This document shows, piece by piece, positions 25,861 through 33,933 of a stretch of DNA of 64,000 nucleotides. Below the pieces are notes generated by a model. The model did no database searches. It had not been told where the DNA came from and saw only the letters and a list, made by a program, of their open reading frames with translations. This stretch comes from Nocardioides sp. 503 (lineage in GTDB: Bacteria > Actinomycetota > Actinomycetes > Propionibacteriales > Nocardioidaceae). Positions within the stretch are counted from its first letter, which is position 1. Each line of letters starts with the position of its first letter. Location of the stretch: contig NZ_SPUI01000012.1 of NCBI RefSeq assembly GCF_004522095.1, forward strand, positions 1 to 64,000. The letters run 5' to 3'. Position numbers and translations under genes: made by a program.

Positions 25861-27221
25861 GCGAGACGCTGGAGCCCGACGACAACGGACGAGAGGGCAC
25901 GGACGGGCCGGTGCCCGTGCTGGCCGTGGTCGGGCGCCCCAACGTGGGCAAGTCGACCCTGGTCAACCGGATCATCGGCCGCCGCGAGGCGGTCGTGGAG
26001 GACGTCCCCGGCGTGACCCGTGACCGGGTGTCCTACGACGCCAACTGGGCCGGGCGCGCCTTCACGGTCGTCGACACCGGCGGCTGGGACCCCGACGCCC
26101 GTGGCCTCGCGCAGAGCATCGCCGCGCAGGCCGAGATCGCGGTGACGCTCGCCGACGCCGTGCTGTTCGTCGTCGACGCCTCGGTGGGCATCACCGACCT
26201 CGACGAGCAGGTCGTCAAGATCCTGCGCAAGTCCGGCAAGCCGGTCGTGCTGGCCGCCAACAAGGTCGACGACCAGCGCACCGAGGCCGAGGCCTTCGGC
26301 CTGTGGAACCTCGGCCTGGGCGAGCCCTGGCCCGTCTCGGCGCTGCACGGTCGTGGCTCCGGCGACATGCTGGACGCCGTCCTGGCCGCCCTGCCCGAGC
26401 CACCCCCCGAACGCGAGCACGAGGCCGGCGGCCCGCGCCGCGTCGCGATCGTCGGCAAGCCCAACGTCGGCAAGTCCTCGCTGCTCAACCGCCTGGCGGG
26501 GGAGGAGCGGGTGGTCGTCGACAACGTCGCCGGCACCACGGTCGACCCCGTCGACGAGCTGATCGAGCTGGGCGGGCGCACCTGGCGCTTCATCGACACC
26601 GCCGGCATCCGCAAGCGCGTCAAGGAGGCCTCGGGGCACGAGTACTACGCCTCGCTGCGCACCTCGACCGCCATCGACCGCGCCGAGGTCGCCGTGCTCG
26701 TCGTCGACGGCGGGGAGTCGCTGTCCGAGCAGGACATCCGCATCATCCAGACCATCCGCGAGGCCGGCCGCGCGCTGGTGATCGCGTTCAACAAGTGGGA
26801 CCTGGTCGGCGAGGAGCGCCGCTACTACCTCGAGCGCGAGATCGAGCGCGACCTCGTCCAGGTGCAGTGGGCGCCGCGCATCAACATCACCGCCCGCACC
26901 GGCTGGCACGTCGACCGGCTGGTCCCGGCCATCGACAAGGCCATCGAAGGCTGGGAGACCCGGATCTCGACCGGCACGCTCAACGCGTTCCTCGGTCGGC
27001 TGGTCGCCGAGCACCCGCACCCGGTGCGCAGCGGCAAGCAGCCCAAGATCCTGTTCGGCACCCAGGCCCAGTCGGCGCCGCCGATGTTCATCCTGTTCAC
27101 CAGCGGCAAGCTCGACGCCTCCTACGAGCGGTTCATCGAGCGCCGCCTGCGCGAGGAGTTCGGCTTCGTCGGGACGCCGATCCTGCTTCAGCAGCGGCCT
27201 CGGGAGAAGCGCAAGCGCTAG
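25857..27221 (+). CDS. der: Ribosome biogenesis GTPase Der (EngA)
   Basis: This 454-residue protein carries two tandem GTPase domains and a C-terminal KH-like domain, needed for maturation of the 50S subunit. G1 motifs are GRPNVGKST (first domain) and GKPNVGKSS (second). DTGGW and DTAGI are the G3 motifs, with NKVD and NKWD as G4. The C terminus ([30 protein letters not shown]) is the KH-like part. The GTG start overlaps the acyltransferase stop. The gene ends the housekeeping run and is followed by tandem hairpins. Confidence 0.97.
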   Translation: MSETLEPDDNGREGTDGPVPVLAVVGRPNVGKSTLVNRIIGRREAVVEDVPGVTRDRVSYDANWAGRAFTVVDTGGWDPDARGLAQSIAAQAEIAVTLADAVLFVVDASVGITDLDEQVVKILRKSGKPVVLAANKVDDQRTEAEAFGLWNLGLGEPWPVSALHGRGSGDMLDAVLAALPEPPPEREHEAGGPRRVAIVGKPNVGKSSLLNRLAGEERVVVDNVAGTTVDPVDELIELGGRTWRFIDTAGIRKRVKEASGHEYYASLRTSTAIDRAEVAVLVVDGGESLSEQDIRIIQTIREAGRALVIAFNKWDLVGEERRYYLEREIERDLVQVQWAPRINITARTGWHVDRLVPAIDKAIEGWETRISTGTLNAFLGRLVAEHPHPVRSGKQPKILFGTQAQSAPPMFILFTSGKLDASYERFIERRLREEFGFVGTPILLQQRPREKRKR

Positions 27222-27271
27222 TGGAATGACTTCGTCATTCCAGTGGGAGTACTCGTTTCGCTCGTACTCCC
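27222..27271 (+). terminator. Two tandem hairpins after der
   Basis: Hairpin one is a perfect 9-bp stem (TGGAATGAC 27222-27230 with GTCATTCCA 27234-27242) around a TTC loop. Hairpin two is an 8-bp stem (GGGAGTAC 27245-27252 with GTACTCCC 27264-27271) around an 11-base loop. The first starts on the last base-pairs of the der stop. There is no T tract, as is common for actinobacterial terminators. The unusual AT content of stem one and the tandem order suggest a repeated intergenic element. Confidence 0.7.
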
Positions 27272-27309
27272 GACTGTCCTGTTGTCCCGCGGGTCGGGGT
27301 CTGCTGACC

Positions 27310-27315
27310 TAGGGT
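27310..27315 (+). promoter_or_regulatory. -10 element TAGGGT
   Basis: TAGGGT ends 6 bases before the ATG at 27322. This argues for that start over the in-frame GTG at 27316, which would fall before the transcription start. Confidence 0.55.
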
Positions 27316-27321
27316 GTGACG

Positions 27322-28338
27322 ATGCGCACCCTGGCAGCCCTGACTCTCGGGGCGGTGGCCCTGGCCGTGCTGTCCCCGGTGGGCGGCCCGGAGGGCACGC
27401 GTACGTCGTCCCCTGACGTCCCGCGGGCCGACAAGACCGCCGCCGCGCGCTCGGTCGACGCCAAGCCGGTCGCCGGGACCAGGTGCTCGGAGTTCCCCGC
27501 CGACAGCTGGTGGCACGCCGACGTACGCCGTCTGCGAGTGCACCCGCGCAGCCGGGCGTGGCTCTCCCACATGTCGACCGGGCGGAGCCTGCACCCCGAC
27601 TTCGGGCCGTCCGGCGACGGTCCGGGCTACGGCATCCCGGTCACCGTCGTGAGGTCATCGCACCGCACGGTGCGGGTGGGCTTCGACTACGCCTCGGAGT
27701 CCGACCGGGTCCGCTACCCGCTGGGGTCGGACACCCGCATCGAGGGCGGCCGCGCCTCCGACGGCGACCGGCACGCCATCGTCGTCGACCGCGGGCGCTG
27801 CCGGCTCTACGAGACCTACGACACCCGGGTGCGCGGCGGCCGCTGGCACGCCGGCTCCGGCGCGGTGTGGTCGCTGCGGAGCAACCGCCTGCGGCCCGAC
27901 GGCTGGACCTCCGCCGACGCCGCCGGTCTCCCGATCCTGCCCGGGCTGCTGCGCTGGAACGAGGTCCGCGCCGACCGCATCGACCACGCGATCCGCTTCA
28001 CCACCGACGTCACCGCCCGGCGCCACCTCTGGCCGGCGCGCCACGACGCGGGCTCCAGCGACAGCCGCGACGTCCCTCCCATGGGCGCCCGCTTCCGGCT
28101 CCGCGCGGGGTGGTCGGCGGCCGGCCTCTCGCCGTACGCCCGACGGGTGGTGCGCGCGATGAAGACCTACGGCCTGGTGCTGGCCGACAACGGCTCGCCG
28201 TGGTTCTTCCAGGGCGAGCAGCACCGCCGGTGGCCCGAGCGCCTCATCGAGGACCTCAAGACCATCCCCGCGTCGGCGTTCGTCGCCGTGGACACCGCCC
28301 CGCTGCGCAAGAGCAAGGACAGCATGGCCGTGAGGTGA
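27322..28338 (+). CDS. Secreted protein of unknown function
   Basis: This 338-residue protein opens with a signal-peptide-like segment (MRTLAALTLGAVALAVLSPVGG) and no lipobox. The mature part is basic and rich in aromatic residues. Conserved-looking blocks are GPGYGIPVTVV, RHAIVVDRGRCRLYETYD, SADAAGLPILPGLLRW and MKTYGLVLADNGSPWFFQGE. These suggest a beta-rich extracellular domain; similar proteins are known as hypothetical in actinobacteria and some eukaryotic-like secreted families. I do not recognise an enzyme. It stands alone, between the der hairpins and tRNA-Pro. Confidence 0.8.
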   Translation: MRTLAALTLGAVALAVLSPVGGPEGTRTSSPDVPRADKTAAARSVDAKPVAGTRCSEFPADSWWHADVRRLRVHPRSRAWLSHMSTGRSLHPDFGPSGDGPGYGIPVTVVRSSHRTVRVGFDYASESDRVRYPLGSDTRIEGGRASDGDRHAIVVDRGRCRLYETYDTRVRGGRWHAGSGAVWSLRSNRLRPDGWTSADAAGLPILPGLLRWNEVRADRIDHAIRFTTDVTARRHLWPARHDAGSSDSRDVPPMGARFRLRAGWSAAGLSPYARRVVRAMKTYGLVLADNGSPWFFQGEQHRRWPERLIEDLKTIPASAFVAVDTAPLRKSKDSMAVR

Positions 28339-28369
28339 GCCCGATTCCGCGGGGACCGGCGCGCTGTTG

Positions 28370-28375
28370 TAGTGT
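28370..28375 (+). promoter_or_regulatory. Probable -10 element of the tRNA gene
   Basis: TAGTGT lies about 38 bases before the mature tRNA 5' end, which would give a short 5' leader for RNase P. No convincing -35 hexamer was found. Confidence 0.4.
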
Positions 28376-28413
28376 TCCAGCGCTCGGCCAACGCGAGAAT
28401 CGGCCGGGAGATT

Positions 28414-28487
<74 letters not shown>

Positions 28488-28503
28488 CCGAAGAACCGCA
28501 GGT

Positions 28504-28537
28504 GAGGCCGCTTCCGGAGAGATCCGGAGGCGGCCTC
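28504..28537 (+). terminator. Terminator after tRNA-Pro
   Basis: A 14-bp stem (28504-28517 with 28524-28537; GAGGCCGC pairs with GCGGCCTC, one T-G pair inside) with a 6-base loop lies 17 bases after the tRNA. ATTT follows soon after. It probably ends the tRNA transcript. Confidence 0.8.
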
Positions 28538-28592
28538 GACCGATTTGCCGTCGTCGGCCACCTCGCCGGCGCGGCCACGCCGGGGTCCCGGC

Positions 28593-28598
28593 TAGATT
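28593..28598 (+). promoter_or_regulatory. -10 element TAGATT
   Basis: TAGATT ends 7 bases before the GTG at 28606. It fixes that codon as the likely start of the membrane protein gene. Confidence 0.5.
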
Positions 28599-28605
28599 CG
28601 CAGGC

Positions 28606-29205
28606 GTGTCGGCTCACCAGCGCGTCCTCGTGGTGAGCACGAGCGTGGGGGAGGCCGAGCTGGCGCGCCTGCGCCACGACCTGCGGCGCGACCCGCTGGT
28701 CCTCACGGCTCCGACGGCCGAGGCCAAGCGGGTGGTGCTCGCGCTGCGGGTCGAGCCCCAGGTGGAGGTGTCGTTGGCGCCGGTGCGGTTCCCGCCGGCC
28801 GACCGGGCGCACCGGCTCGAGGAGCTGGTCCGGCGCCACGCCCTGCGCGACCGCTTCCGCGACGTCGTCGTGGTGGTGGACCCCGCGACCGTGATCCTGC
28901 TCCTGCGCGCCCTGGCCCCCGACCAGCTGCCGGCGTCGGGTCCGGTGGCCGTCGTGGGGCTCCCGCGCGGCGACCGACCGGTCGACGTACGGCGTGCGGT
29001 CGTCGTGGGACTCGTGCTGGGCCTGGTCGCCGCCGCGGCCAACCCGGTGGTGCTCGTCGGGCTCGCGGTCTCGCTCGGGCTGGTGCTGCTGCTGGTCCCG
29101 CCCTGGCGCCACCTCGGCCGGGAGCTGCTCCTGGCCGCGGCCATCAGCACCGCGGTGGCGCTCGCGCTGGTGTCCAGCTCGGGTCGGTTCCCCGGCGGCT
29201 GGTAG
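28606..29205 (+). CDS. Membrane protein with soluble N-terminal domain, unknown function
   Basis: This 199-residue protein has a soluble alpha/beta N-terminal half (residues 1-125). The strand-like segments VLVVSTS, PLVLTAP, DVVVVVDPATVILLL and VAVVGLP alternate with helices. The C-terminal half has two or three membrane helices (VVVGLVLGLVAAAANPVVLVGLAVSLGLVLLLV and LLLAAAISTAVALALV), with a charged PPWRHLGREL loop between. The soluble part resembles a small Rossmann-like fold facing the cytoplasm. No family was recognised. GTG start supported by the -10 box 7 bases upstream. Confidence 0.75.
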   Translation: MSAHQRVLVVSTSVGEAELARLRHDLRRDPLVLTAPTAEAKRVVLALRVEPQVEVSLAPVRFPPADRAHRLEELVRRHALRDRFRDVVVVVDPATVILLLRALAPDQLPASGPVAVVGLPRGDRPVDVRRAVVVGLVLGLVAAAANPVVLVGLAVSLGLVLLLVPPWRHLGRELLLAAAISTAVALALVSSSGRFPGGW

Positions 29206-29308
29206 CCCTTCCCGCATCCGTTCACCCACAAGTCACTCGGATGTCGCCGGGCAGACACCGGTGGTGGAAGAAGGTCCCCATGCGACCCGGACAGCAGGAC
29301 ACCGCGCC

Positions 29309-29842
29309 ATGAGCACCTACGGCACCGAGGAGAAGGGCGAGCTCCGGTCCAACCTGACCAAGCTCTACCAGGCAGGCCGGCAGGACTTCCCCGACCGCGC
29401 GGACGCCGTGAGCGCCGTGGCCACCGACGTGAACTTCCTGATCGAGGACCTCAACGGGCGGGCCGCCCAGCTCGGCGACCCGGCCGTGACCCAGGACATG
29501 CTGGCGGTGTGCGCACGGGTCGCCGACGCGCTGATCCGCACCGTCAAGACGCTCAACGCGTGCGCCGAGGGCCTGGTCTACATCGCCGACGACTTCGTGG
29601 CGCGTGACGAGTTCGCACAGCAGGTGTTCAACAGCCTGGGCGCGGAGCTGACCACCGGGGCGCCGGCGCAGGCACCCGTGCCCCAGCAGATCGACGGGGA
29701 GACCCTGCTGCACGAGGGCGACGGCGACGACTACGTGACCTCCGCCCCGCCCGTGAGTCCCGAGGCGGACGCGGACACGCGCAACGACGAGTACGACCAG
29801 GCCCAGGACGGCATCGGCTTCCCCGAGGAGGACGGCTCATGA
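29309..29842 (+). CDS. Helical protein paired with a WXG-motif gene (T7SS-like), unknown function
   Basis: This 177-residue protein is almost entirely helical for its first 115 residues, with heptad-like spacing (LRSNLTKLYQAGRQDFPDR, VSAVATDVNFLIEDL, MLAVCARVADALIRTVKTLNAC). An acidic, disordered tail of about 60 residues follows. It has no tryptophan and no signal peptide. The downstream gene overlaps by 4 bp and has a WXG hairpin, so a secretion partner or chaperone role in a type VII-like pair is inferred. A 117-bp piece of this gene (29541-29657) recurs at 33657-33773. Confidence 0.7.
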   Translation: MSTYGTEEKGELRSNLTKLYQAGRQDFPDRADAVSAVATDVNFLIEDLNGRAAQLGDPAVTQDMLAVCARVADALIRTVKTLNACAEGLVYIADDFVARDEFAQQVFNSLGAELTTGAPAQAPVPQQIDGETLLHEGDGDDYVTSAPPVSPEADADTRNDEYDQAQDGIGFPEEDGS

Positions 29843-30907
29843 GCGAGGGCAAGTTCGACCTCGGGCTCTTCTACGACCTCACCGGCGAGATCGAGCGCTA
29901 CCTGGGTTGGCTGCGTGGCAACGAGGCCGTGAAGGAGTGGTGGGACTCCTACCAGGAGCAGCTGGGCCCCGACACCCCGCGCGTGATCCAGGGTCTCGGC
30001 TACACCTCCACGCCGTACGAGCCCGACCTCTGGGTCACCTTCATGTACTCGGGGCTCCCCGACCTCACGCAGGACGAGCTCACCGCCCTCACCGGACAGC
30101 TCAACGAGGCTGCGGACAAGGCCTGGCACAACGGGGTGGGCTGGGCGGCCGGCATCGGTGGCTACCTGCGCGACATCTGCGCCTCGTTCACGCGGCCGCA
30201 GGCCTCCTACCTCACCGAGGCGATGGACATGTTCGCCGCGACCCGCACCAAGATGGAGACGGCCATCCCGGTCAACGCGACCGAGCTCGACGTCGACGAC
30301 TGGCACGGGCAGTCGCACGACGAGTTCAAGGCCTTCACCGAGCAGCTGCACGACTCGATGCAGCAGTACGCGACCTACTTCGCCTACGCCGAGAACTGGT
30401 TCGCCGCGGCGGCCACGCTGGCGGTCAACACGCAGAACGGGCTCATCCCGCTCCTCGAGGAGGTCCGGGACGCCCTGCGCCTGCAGCTCGTGGAGTGGGC
30501 GGAGACCCAGGGCAGCCCCATGGACAGCGGCCCGGGCAACGCGAAGGCCCTGGAGGTTGCTCAAGGTGGGCCGCGAGATCATCGGCTTCATCCCCGCGGC
30601 CGACAAGGTCATCGGCACCGCCGAGGACGTCGTCAGCACGACGGGGGACATCCTGGCGCTCTTCGACGCCGAGCCGAAGTTCTACGAGCCCGTGGAGTTC
30701 ACGGTGACCTCGGCGGAGACCGTCTACAGCAAGCTCGTCGCCACGCTGACCGACAAGTACCTCACGCCGTTCGACGACTCGCTCACCGAGATGGGCACCA
30801 AGTCGGCGCCGGTCAGGGCGACGATCAACGACCTCGGGGACGACTTCTTCCCACCGGTGGTGAACGACGCGCGGTCCCCGGAGTGGAAGAACGACCTGGA
30901 GGACTGA
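29839..30907 (+). pseudogene. WXG-motif helical protein, frameshifted near residue 240
   Basis: The ATG overlaps the upstream stop (ATGA). The first 239 codons encode a helical protein with a WXG turn, W155-H-G157, in DDWHGQSHDEFKAF, typical of type VII secretion substrates. At 30556 the coding signal moves to the next frame: after GAG, one extra G separates it from TTG CTC AAG. The second frame continues sensibly (REIIGFIPAADKVIGTAEDV to the stop at 30905-30907) for a total of about 355 residues. In the first frame the remainder to 31014 is Arg/Gly-rich nonsense. Either one base was gained, or this is a sequencing error; a programmed shift is less likely because no slippery run is present. 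Confidence 0.75.
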
Positions 30908-31011
30908 CACGAGGGTCTCGTCCCCGTCTCGTCCGCCCGGCGAGGCGGGGACCCGATGTGGAGATGTCGTGCAGGTCCCGCTGTCGCGGCCGCGGTCGGG
31001 GCCGGAGGCCC

Positions 31012-31017
31012 TAGGTT
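31012..31017 (+). promoter_or_regulatory. -10 element TAGGTT
   Basis: TAGGTT ends 6 bases before the ATG at 31024, giving a leaderless start for the small membrane-anchored protein. Confidence 0.5.
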
Positions 31018-31023
31018 CCAGCC

Positions 31024-31443
31024 ATGATGCGGCAGAGGCGGATCCTGGACGGGCTCCTGGCGGGGATCGCGGGGGTGCTCCTCACGCTCGCCGTCGTGGG
31101 GATCGTCCACGTCGCCCATCGGGTGGACGCGGGGCCACCCCAGCCGTTCACCGTGTTCGGCGTCTGCGCCGGCTCGGAGGTCGCGGTCACGCTCGCGCAG
31201 GCGCCGGGGAGCAGCCTCGTCCTCGTCGACGTGGTCATCCACGACGTGCCGCTCCACCAGCGGGGGCAGGTGACGTGGGCCGGGTACCCCGGACGGGCGG
31301 AGCGCATCTCGCCCGAGCTCGACACGAACGTCGCCCAGGTGTTCCGACAGCTCGGCGACCTCGACGACGGCCCGCAGCGGCGGGTCTGGATCCGACCGGA
31401 CGGGCAGCGGGCCTGGTGCAAGACCGTCGCGCGCCTCGCCTGA
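31024..31443 (+). CDS. Membrane-anchored protein of unknown function
   Basis: This 139-residue protein has one N-terminal membrane helix (ILDGLLAGIAGVLLTLAVVGIVHVA) with basic residues before it. An extracytoplasmic domain of about 105 residues follows, with beta-like strands (FTVFGVCAGSEVAVTLAQ, SSLVLVDVVIHDVPL, RRVWIRPDGQRAWCKT). Two cysteines, in GVCAG and WCK, could form a disulfide. No family recognised. It stands between the frameshifted WXG gene and the GAF-ANTAR pair and is probably its own transcript. Confidence 0.7.
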   Translation: MMRQRRILDGLLAGIAGVLLTLAVVGIVHVAHRVDAGPPQPFTVFGVCAGSEVAVTLAQAPGSSLVLVDVVIHDVPLHQRGQVTWAGYPGRAERISPELDTNVAQVFRQLGDLDDGPQRRVWIRPDGQRAWCKTVARLA

Positions 31444-31490
31444 GCTTCACTCGGGCGGACCTCTCGAAACCCGAGCCTCACTCGGGCTCG
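31441..31490 (+). repeat. Short direct repeats and weak hairpin after the 31,024 gene
   Basis: GAGCTTCACTCGGGC (31442-31456) and GAGCCTCACTCGGGC (31473-31487) differ at one base and lie 31 bases apart. A third core, GCTTCACTCG, is at 31552-31561. The second copy forms a 6-bp hairpin (CGAGCC 31472-31477 with GGCTCG 31485-31490) that may act as a weak terminator or as a leader element for the GAF-ANTAR genes. The rest of 31491-31688 shows a TAGGAT -10-like box at 31508-31513 and nothing else recognisable. Confidence 0.45.
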
Positions 31491-31688
31491 TGTCGTCTCG
31501 TGGAGCGTAGGATGGGCGACCTGCATGTCGTCCCAGCCCCCGACGGCCCGTGCTTCACTCGTGACTGCTGCCTGGGAGACCCGTATGACCGCGAGAACGT
31601 CGCCACCGAGAGTGGACCCGACGCCCATCGACAGGGCACTACGTCGTCGTGCCGATCAAGAAGACGTCACGACCGGAGTGGGGGCGAG

Positions 31689-32462
31689 ATGAGCGCATCG
31701 CTGGAGGTGGTCCGAGCCGAGCTCACCGCCGCCGTCGCCGGTGCCGAGCCGGGCATCGATGCGGCCAACGAGCTCTGCCTGGCGTGCACAGGACTCTTCG
31801 GGGTCGATGGCGCGGCGGTCTCCATGATCCACGAGGGGTCTTCGCGCGGCACGTTCGGCTCGAGCGACGAGATCAGCAGGCGCGTCGACGAGCACCAGTT
31901 CACGTTCGGTGAAGGACCGTGCCTGGACGCCGCGGCGACACAGCAGGTCGTGCTGGTGCCCGACCTCGACTCCCCGCGCGAGGTGCGATGGCCGGGCTTC
32001 GCCGGTGCCGCGCTCAGCGACGGGATCCGGGGGGTCTTCGCCATCCCCATCATGGTCACCTCGGAGTGCGTCGGCGCCCTTGACCTCTTCCGGTCAGGTC
32101 CCGGTCCTCTCGAGGGCGACCAGCTCGCGGGGGCCTTCGTCGCCGCTGAGCTGGCGTCCGTGACTCTCGTGGAATCCCTCGCCGTCGACGCCACCGCCGC
32201 GAGCGATCTCGACGAGAGCCTCATGAGGGAGGGCGAGGACGCGTGGGGGCGCCTGGCGGAGATGGACCGCATCGAGGTCTACCAGGCGACCGGGATGCTG
32301 ATCGCCCAGCTGGACGTCGACGCCGCCGAGGCGCTCGTCCGCCTCCGTGCCCACGCCATCGCCACGGGCCAGACCGCGAGCCAGGTGGCCTGGGCCATCG
32401 TCGAGCGCCGCCTCCGGCTCGACCGGGACAGCAGAGGCCCCGCAGGAGGCTTCCATGACTGA
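31689..32462 (+). CDS. GAF and ANTAR domain-containing RNA-binding regulator (first of pair)
   Basis: This 257-residue protein has an N-terminal GAF domain (about residues 15-165, with GEGPCLDAAATQQVVLVPDLDSP and FAIPIMVTSECVGALDLF) and a C-terminal ANTAR domain (about 188-243, RIEVYQATGMLIAQLDVDAAEALVRLRAHA). ANTAR domains bind paired hairpins in leader RNAs and block termination; GAF domains bind small ligands or signal redox state. It overlaps the second GAF-ANTAR gene by 8 bp. Third-position GC is lower than in the housekeeping block. The ATG at 31689 has a GGAGTGGGGG purine run upstream. Confidence 0.9.
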   Translation: MSASLEVVRAELTAAVAGAEPGIDAANELCLACTGLFGVDGAAVSMIHEGSSRGTFGSSDEISRRVDEHQFTFGEGPCLDAAATQQVVLVPDLDSPREVRWPGFAGAALSDGIRGVFAIPIMVTSECVGALDLFRSGPGPLEGDQLAGAFVAAELASVTLVESLAVDATAASDLDESLMREGEDAWGRLAEMDRIEVYQATGMLIAQLDVDAAEALVRLRAHAIATGQTASQVAWAIVERRLRLDRDSRGPAGGFHD

Positions 32463-33213
32463 CGGTAGAGAACGCGAGATCATCCGTGCCTTCGTCAACC
32501 TGTCCAACGACCTGGCCGACGAGTACGACGTGATCGACATGCTCACCACCCTCACCTCGCACTGCGCTGACCTGCTGGACGTCTCCTCCGCCGGCCTGCT
32601 GCTCGCCGACAGCAAGGGCGTCCTGCACCTGGCCGCTTCGTCGTCCGAGCGCGCGGAGCACCTGGAGACCTTCCAGCTCCAGCGCGACGAGGGCCCGTGC
32701 CTGGACTCCCATCGCAACGACGAAGTCGTCAGCGTCTCCGACCTGTCGGCCGAGGACGGACGCTGGCCCCAGTTCGCCCCCGCAGCCCGTGCTGCTGGGT
32801 TCACCTCCGTGCACGCGCAGCCCATGCGGCTGCGCCACCAGAATCTCGGAACGTTGGGTCTCTTCGCCAACCGCGCCGGTCTGCTCGGTCAGGACGACCA
32901 GGAGCTGGTGCAGGCCCTGGCGCACGTGGCCAGCGTGGCCATCGTGAACGAGGCGGCCGCCAGTGACAGTGCGACGGTCAACGCCCAGCTCCAACGTGCC
33001 TTGACGAGTCGCATCGTGCTGGAGCAGGCCAAGGGTGTCATCGCGCACACCGGCAGCGTCGAGATGGAGGAGGCCTTCAACGCGCTGCGCCGCTTTGCCC
33101 GTGACCGCGGCCGCAAGCTGAGCGACGTCGCCGCCGCGATCGTCAATCGCGACGAGTCGGGTGCAACGATCCTGGCGCACGCGGAGTCGGTGTCCATCCC
33201 TCCCTCCAGGTGA
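32455..33213 (+). CDS. GAF and ANTAR domain-containing RNA-binding regulator (second of pair)
   Basis: This 252-residue protein shares the layout of its upstream neighbour: a GAF domain (about residues 8-165, with DVIDMLTTLTSHCADLLDVSSAGLLLAD and DEGPCLDSHRND) and ANTAR (about 185-235, RIVLEQAKGVIAHTGSVEMEEAFNALRRFARD). AGGAGG lies 6 bases before the ATG. The two proteins are diverged paralogues (DEGPCLD against GEGPCLD), so they probably sense different cues or act as a heteromer. A strong bidirectional hairpin follows. Confidence 0.9.
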   Translation: MTDGREREIIRAFVNLSNDLADEYDVIDMLTTLTSHCADLLDVSSAGLLLADSKGVLHLAASSSERAEHLETFQLQRDEGPCLDSHRNDEVVSVSDLSAEDGRWPQFAPAARAAGFTSVHAQPMRLRHQNLGTLGLFANRAGLLGQDDQELVQALAHVASVAIVNEAAASDSATVNAQLQRALTSRIVLEQAKGVIAHTGSVEMEEAFNALRRFARDRGRKLSDVAAAIVNRDESGATILAHAESVSIPPSR

Positions 33214-33263
33214 GCACGCGCCCGACCGAGGTGATGCCGTCCCGGGTCGCCCCACCCGAACGT

Positions 33264-33289
33264 CGACCCGGCGCACGTGTGCCGGGTCG
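33264..33289. terminator. Bidirectional terminator hairpin
   Basis: A 9-bp perfect stem (CGACCCGGC 33264-33272 with GCCGGGTCG 33281-33289) encloses an 8-base loop. It lies between the convergent GAF-ANTAR and small membrane protein genes and could end both transcripts. Confidence 0.7.
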
Positions 33290-33315
33290 CAGGACGGCGC
33301 GCGTCTCGGTCGAGG

Positions 33316-33459
33316 TCACTCGTCGCCGTTGTCGTCGTTCTCGCGCCACCAGGTGACCAGGAACCACGCCGCGAAGACGAGCGTCGGGACCAGCAGCAGC
33401 AGCTGCGGCACGTCGAAGCCCGCGATCCCCCCGGCAGCGCTGATCGCGAGACAGGTCAT
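33316..33459 (-). CDS. Small single-pass membrane protein
   Basis: This 47-residue protein has one membrane helix (VPQLLLLVPTLVFAAWFLVTWW) and a short acidic C-terminal tail (RENDDNGDE). The ATG at 33459-33457 is preceded by AGGGGGG at good spacing, which supports translation; an upstream GTG or ATG would add a basic tail with no such site. No family recognised. Small proteins of this shape often modulate larger membrane partners. It lies in an otherwise gene-poor stretch near the relic duplication. Confidence 0.55.
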   Translation of the reverse strand: MTCLAISAAGGIAGFDVPQLLLLVPTLVFAAWFLVTWWRENDDNGDE

Positions 33460-33656
33460 GGCGCCCCCCTGGCGGCTCGTCGTCGTGGCAGGTCGAGCCC
33501 GTCGGCCCGAGACGTCCAGGGACACCGGGCCCGTCGGCTGCCGGTGGGTCGGCGGACCGGGTCGCGGCCCTCACCCTCCCCCGGAGTGCGGCAAGCCTAT
33601 CGAGCGAGGCGTGTGGACTCGGAGCCGGTGAGCTGTACCCGCTCGGTGGCTCGGTG

Positions 33657-33773
33657 CCGTCACGGCGCTCAACGCGTGCGCCGAGGGCCCGGTCCACCTC
33701 GCCGACGACTTCGTGGCGCGTCACGAGCTCGCGCAGCAGGTGTTCAACAGCCTGGGCGCGGAGCTGACCACCG
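33657..33773 (+). pseudogene. Relic partial copy of the 29,309 gene
   Basis: These 117 bp match 29541-29657 with 8 mismatches and no gaps (about 93% identity). The copied part encodes the TVKTLNACAEGL to NSLGAELTT region of the helical protein. Similarity stops abruptly at both ends and there is no start codon in frame, so it cannot make a protein of the original kind. The offset to the source is 4116 bp. The rest of 33460-33933 contains no convincing gene. Confidence 0.85.
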
Positions 33774-33780
33774 CCCTCCT

Positions 33781-33801
33781 CCCCTCCGGGCGGCGGAGGG
33801 G
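33781..33801 (+). terminator. GC-rich hairpin after the relic
   Basis: CCCCTCCG (33781-33788) pairs with CGGAGGGG (33794-33801) around a 5-base loop. It starts 8 bases after the relic ends. It may be a terminator or just structured DNA; no T tract follows. Confidence 0.45.
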
Positions 33802-33933
33802 CGCGGTGTCGCCGGGTCCCCAGTCTTGGGTATCTGACCGCCGATCCCGCAGACGGGTCGCGGCGATCCCAGAGGCTCAGGGGCGGAGTGGGGGACCGGA
33901 ACCGTTCCTCGCCTGTCGCCTAGGGGCTCGTTG

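Noticed and set aside
31525-31692. 55-codon frame ending in an ATGA overlap with the first GAF-ANTAR gene
   Set aside because: Third-position GC is only about 65%, far below its neighbours, and there is no ribosome binding site. The overlap is tempting but not enough.
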